Translations under genes and position numbers: made by a program
Shown here: positions 63,936-64,000 of the stretch, one piece after another
Numbering within the stretch: the first letter of the stretch is position 1
How the letters are laid out: every line of letters starts with the position of its first letter
The notes under the pieces: model-generated
Database searches by the model: none
What the model saw: only the letters and a program-made list of their open reading frames with translations
Told to the model about the DNA's origin: nothing
NCBI GenBank assembly: GCA_013399305.1
Contig: VXAI01000038.1
Coordinates: 5,394,151 to 5,458,150 of the forward strand
Reading direction: 5' to 3'
From: Rostratula benghalensis
Lineage: Eukaryota; Chordata; Aves; Charadriiformes; Rostratulidae
Length of the DNA stretch: 64,000 nt

Positions 63936-64000
63936 ACAAATTCAATAAAGATCTTGTTCCTGCCCAAGTCAAGGAATTTACTGACATTGGCCAACAATTT
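63936..64000 (+). CDS. Candidate partial coding exon at the window edge, product unknown
   Basis: Starting directly after the acceptor at 63,935, the 65 remaining bases contain one frame that skips two bases and then reads 21 codons without a stop. Its peptide (contains KDLVPAQVKEFTDIGQQ) has the mix of charged and hydrophobic residues of a soluble protein segment. The first frame is also open but reads less like protein; the second stops early. The exon runs off the window, so its donor cannot be seen. I do not recognise the protein. If real, the gene is on the + strand with the preceding exon ending in phase 2, and the sequence upstream is intron. Confidence 0.35.

Overview
This window looks like a stretch of bird nuclear genome. 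The evidence is two degenerate CR1 LINE fragments: one in + orientation at about 27.9-28.2 kb with the typical 3' end, and one in - orientation at about 21.6 kb. There is also a block at about 56.0-56.3 kb that I recognise as an avian interspersed repeat, and three short scraps that resemble old palindromic sauropsid repeats. Overall the sequence leans AT-rich, has few CpGs and carries few recent repeats, as expected for a non-mammalian amniote. Nothing suggests a bacterial, viral or organellar genome. I see no rRNA, tRNA or CRISPR array. || No protein-coding gene can be recognised. The longest open frames (170, 151 and 151 codons) are about the length expected by chance in 64 kb of AT-leaning sequence, and none resembles a protein family I know. 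The window is best read as one long intron or an intergenic interval. The strongest hint of a gene is at the far right edge: a long T/C tract ending in CAG at 63,935, followed by 65 bases that stay open to the end of the window and read like ordinary protein. If that is an exon, a + strand gene continues beyond the window, and some of what lies upstream is its intron. || Layout. 1-14.2 kb: unannotated, mostly AT-rich, with enhancer-like AT blocks near 5.1-5.4 and 7.9-8.3 kb, the latter holding two perfect palindromes. 14.2-14.4 kb: a small G-rich peak with two G-quadruplex motifs. 14.4-28.3 kb: noncoding, with the CR1 fragments and a perfect hairpin at 23.0 kb. 30.25-30.52 kb: a small CpG-containing cluster with two + oriented CTCF-like motifs. 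35-47 kb: several exon-like open segments of uncertain status, an old palindromic repeat at 42.8 kb and a - oriented CTCF-like motif at 47.1 kb. 47.6-48.3 kb: an AT-rich block that retains CpGs and looks like a conserved enhancer candidate. 48.3-63.9 kb: noncoding with old repeat scraps, the avian repeat at 56 kb and simple repeats. 63.94-64.0 kb: the candidate exon. || If anything here acts together, it is the regulatory layer: convergent CTCF-like sites at 30.3/30.5 and 47.1 kb could bracket a roughly 17 kb loop, with the 47.6-48.3 kb block just outside it. This is inference from motif matches made by eye and needs alignment or ChIP data.
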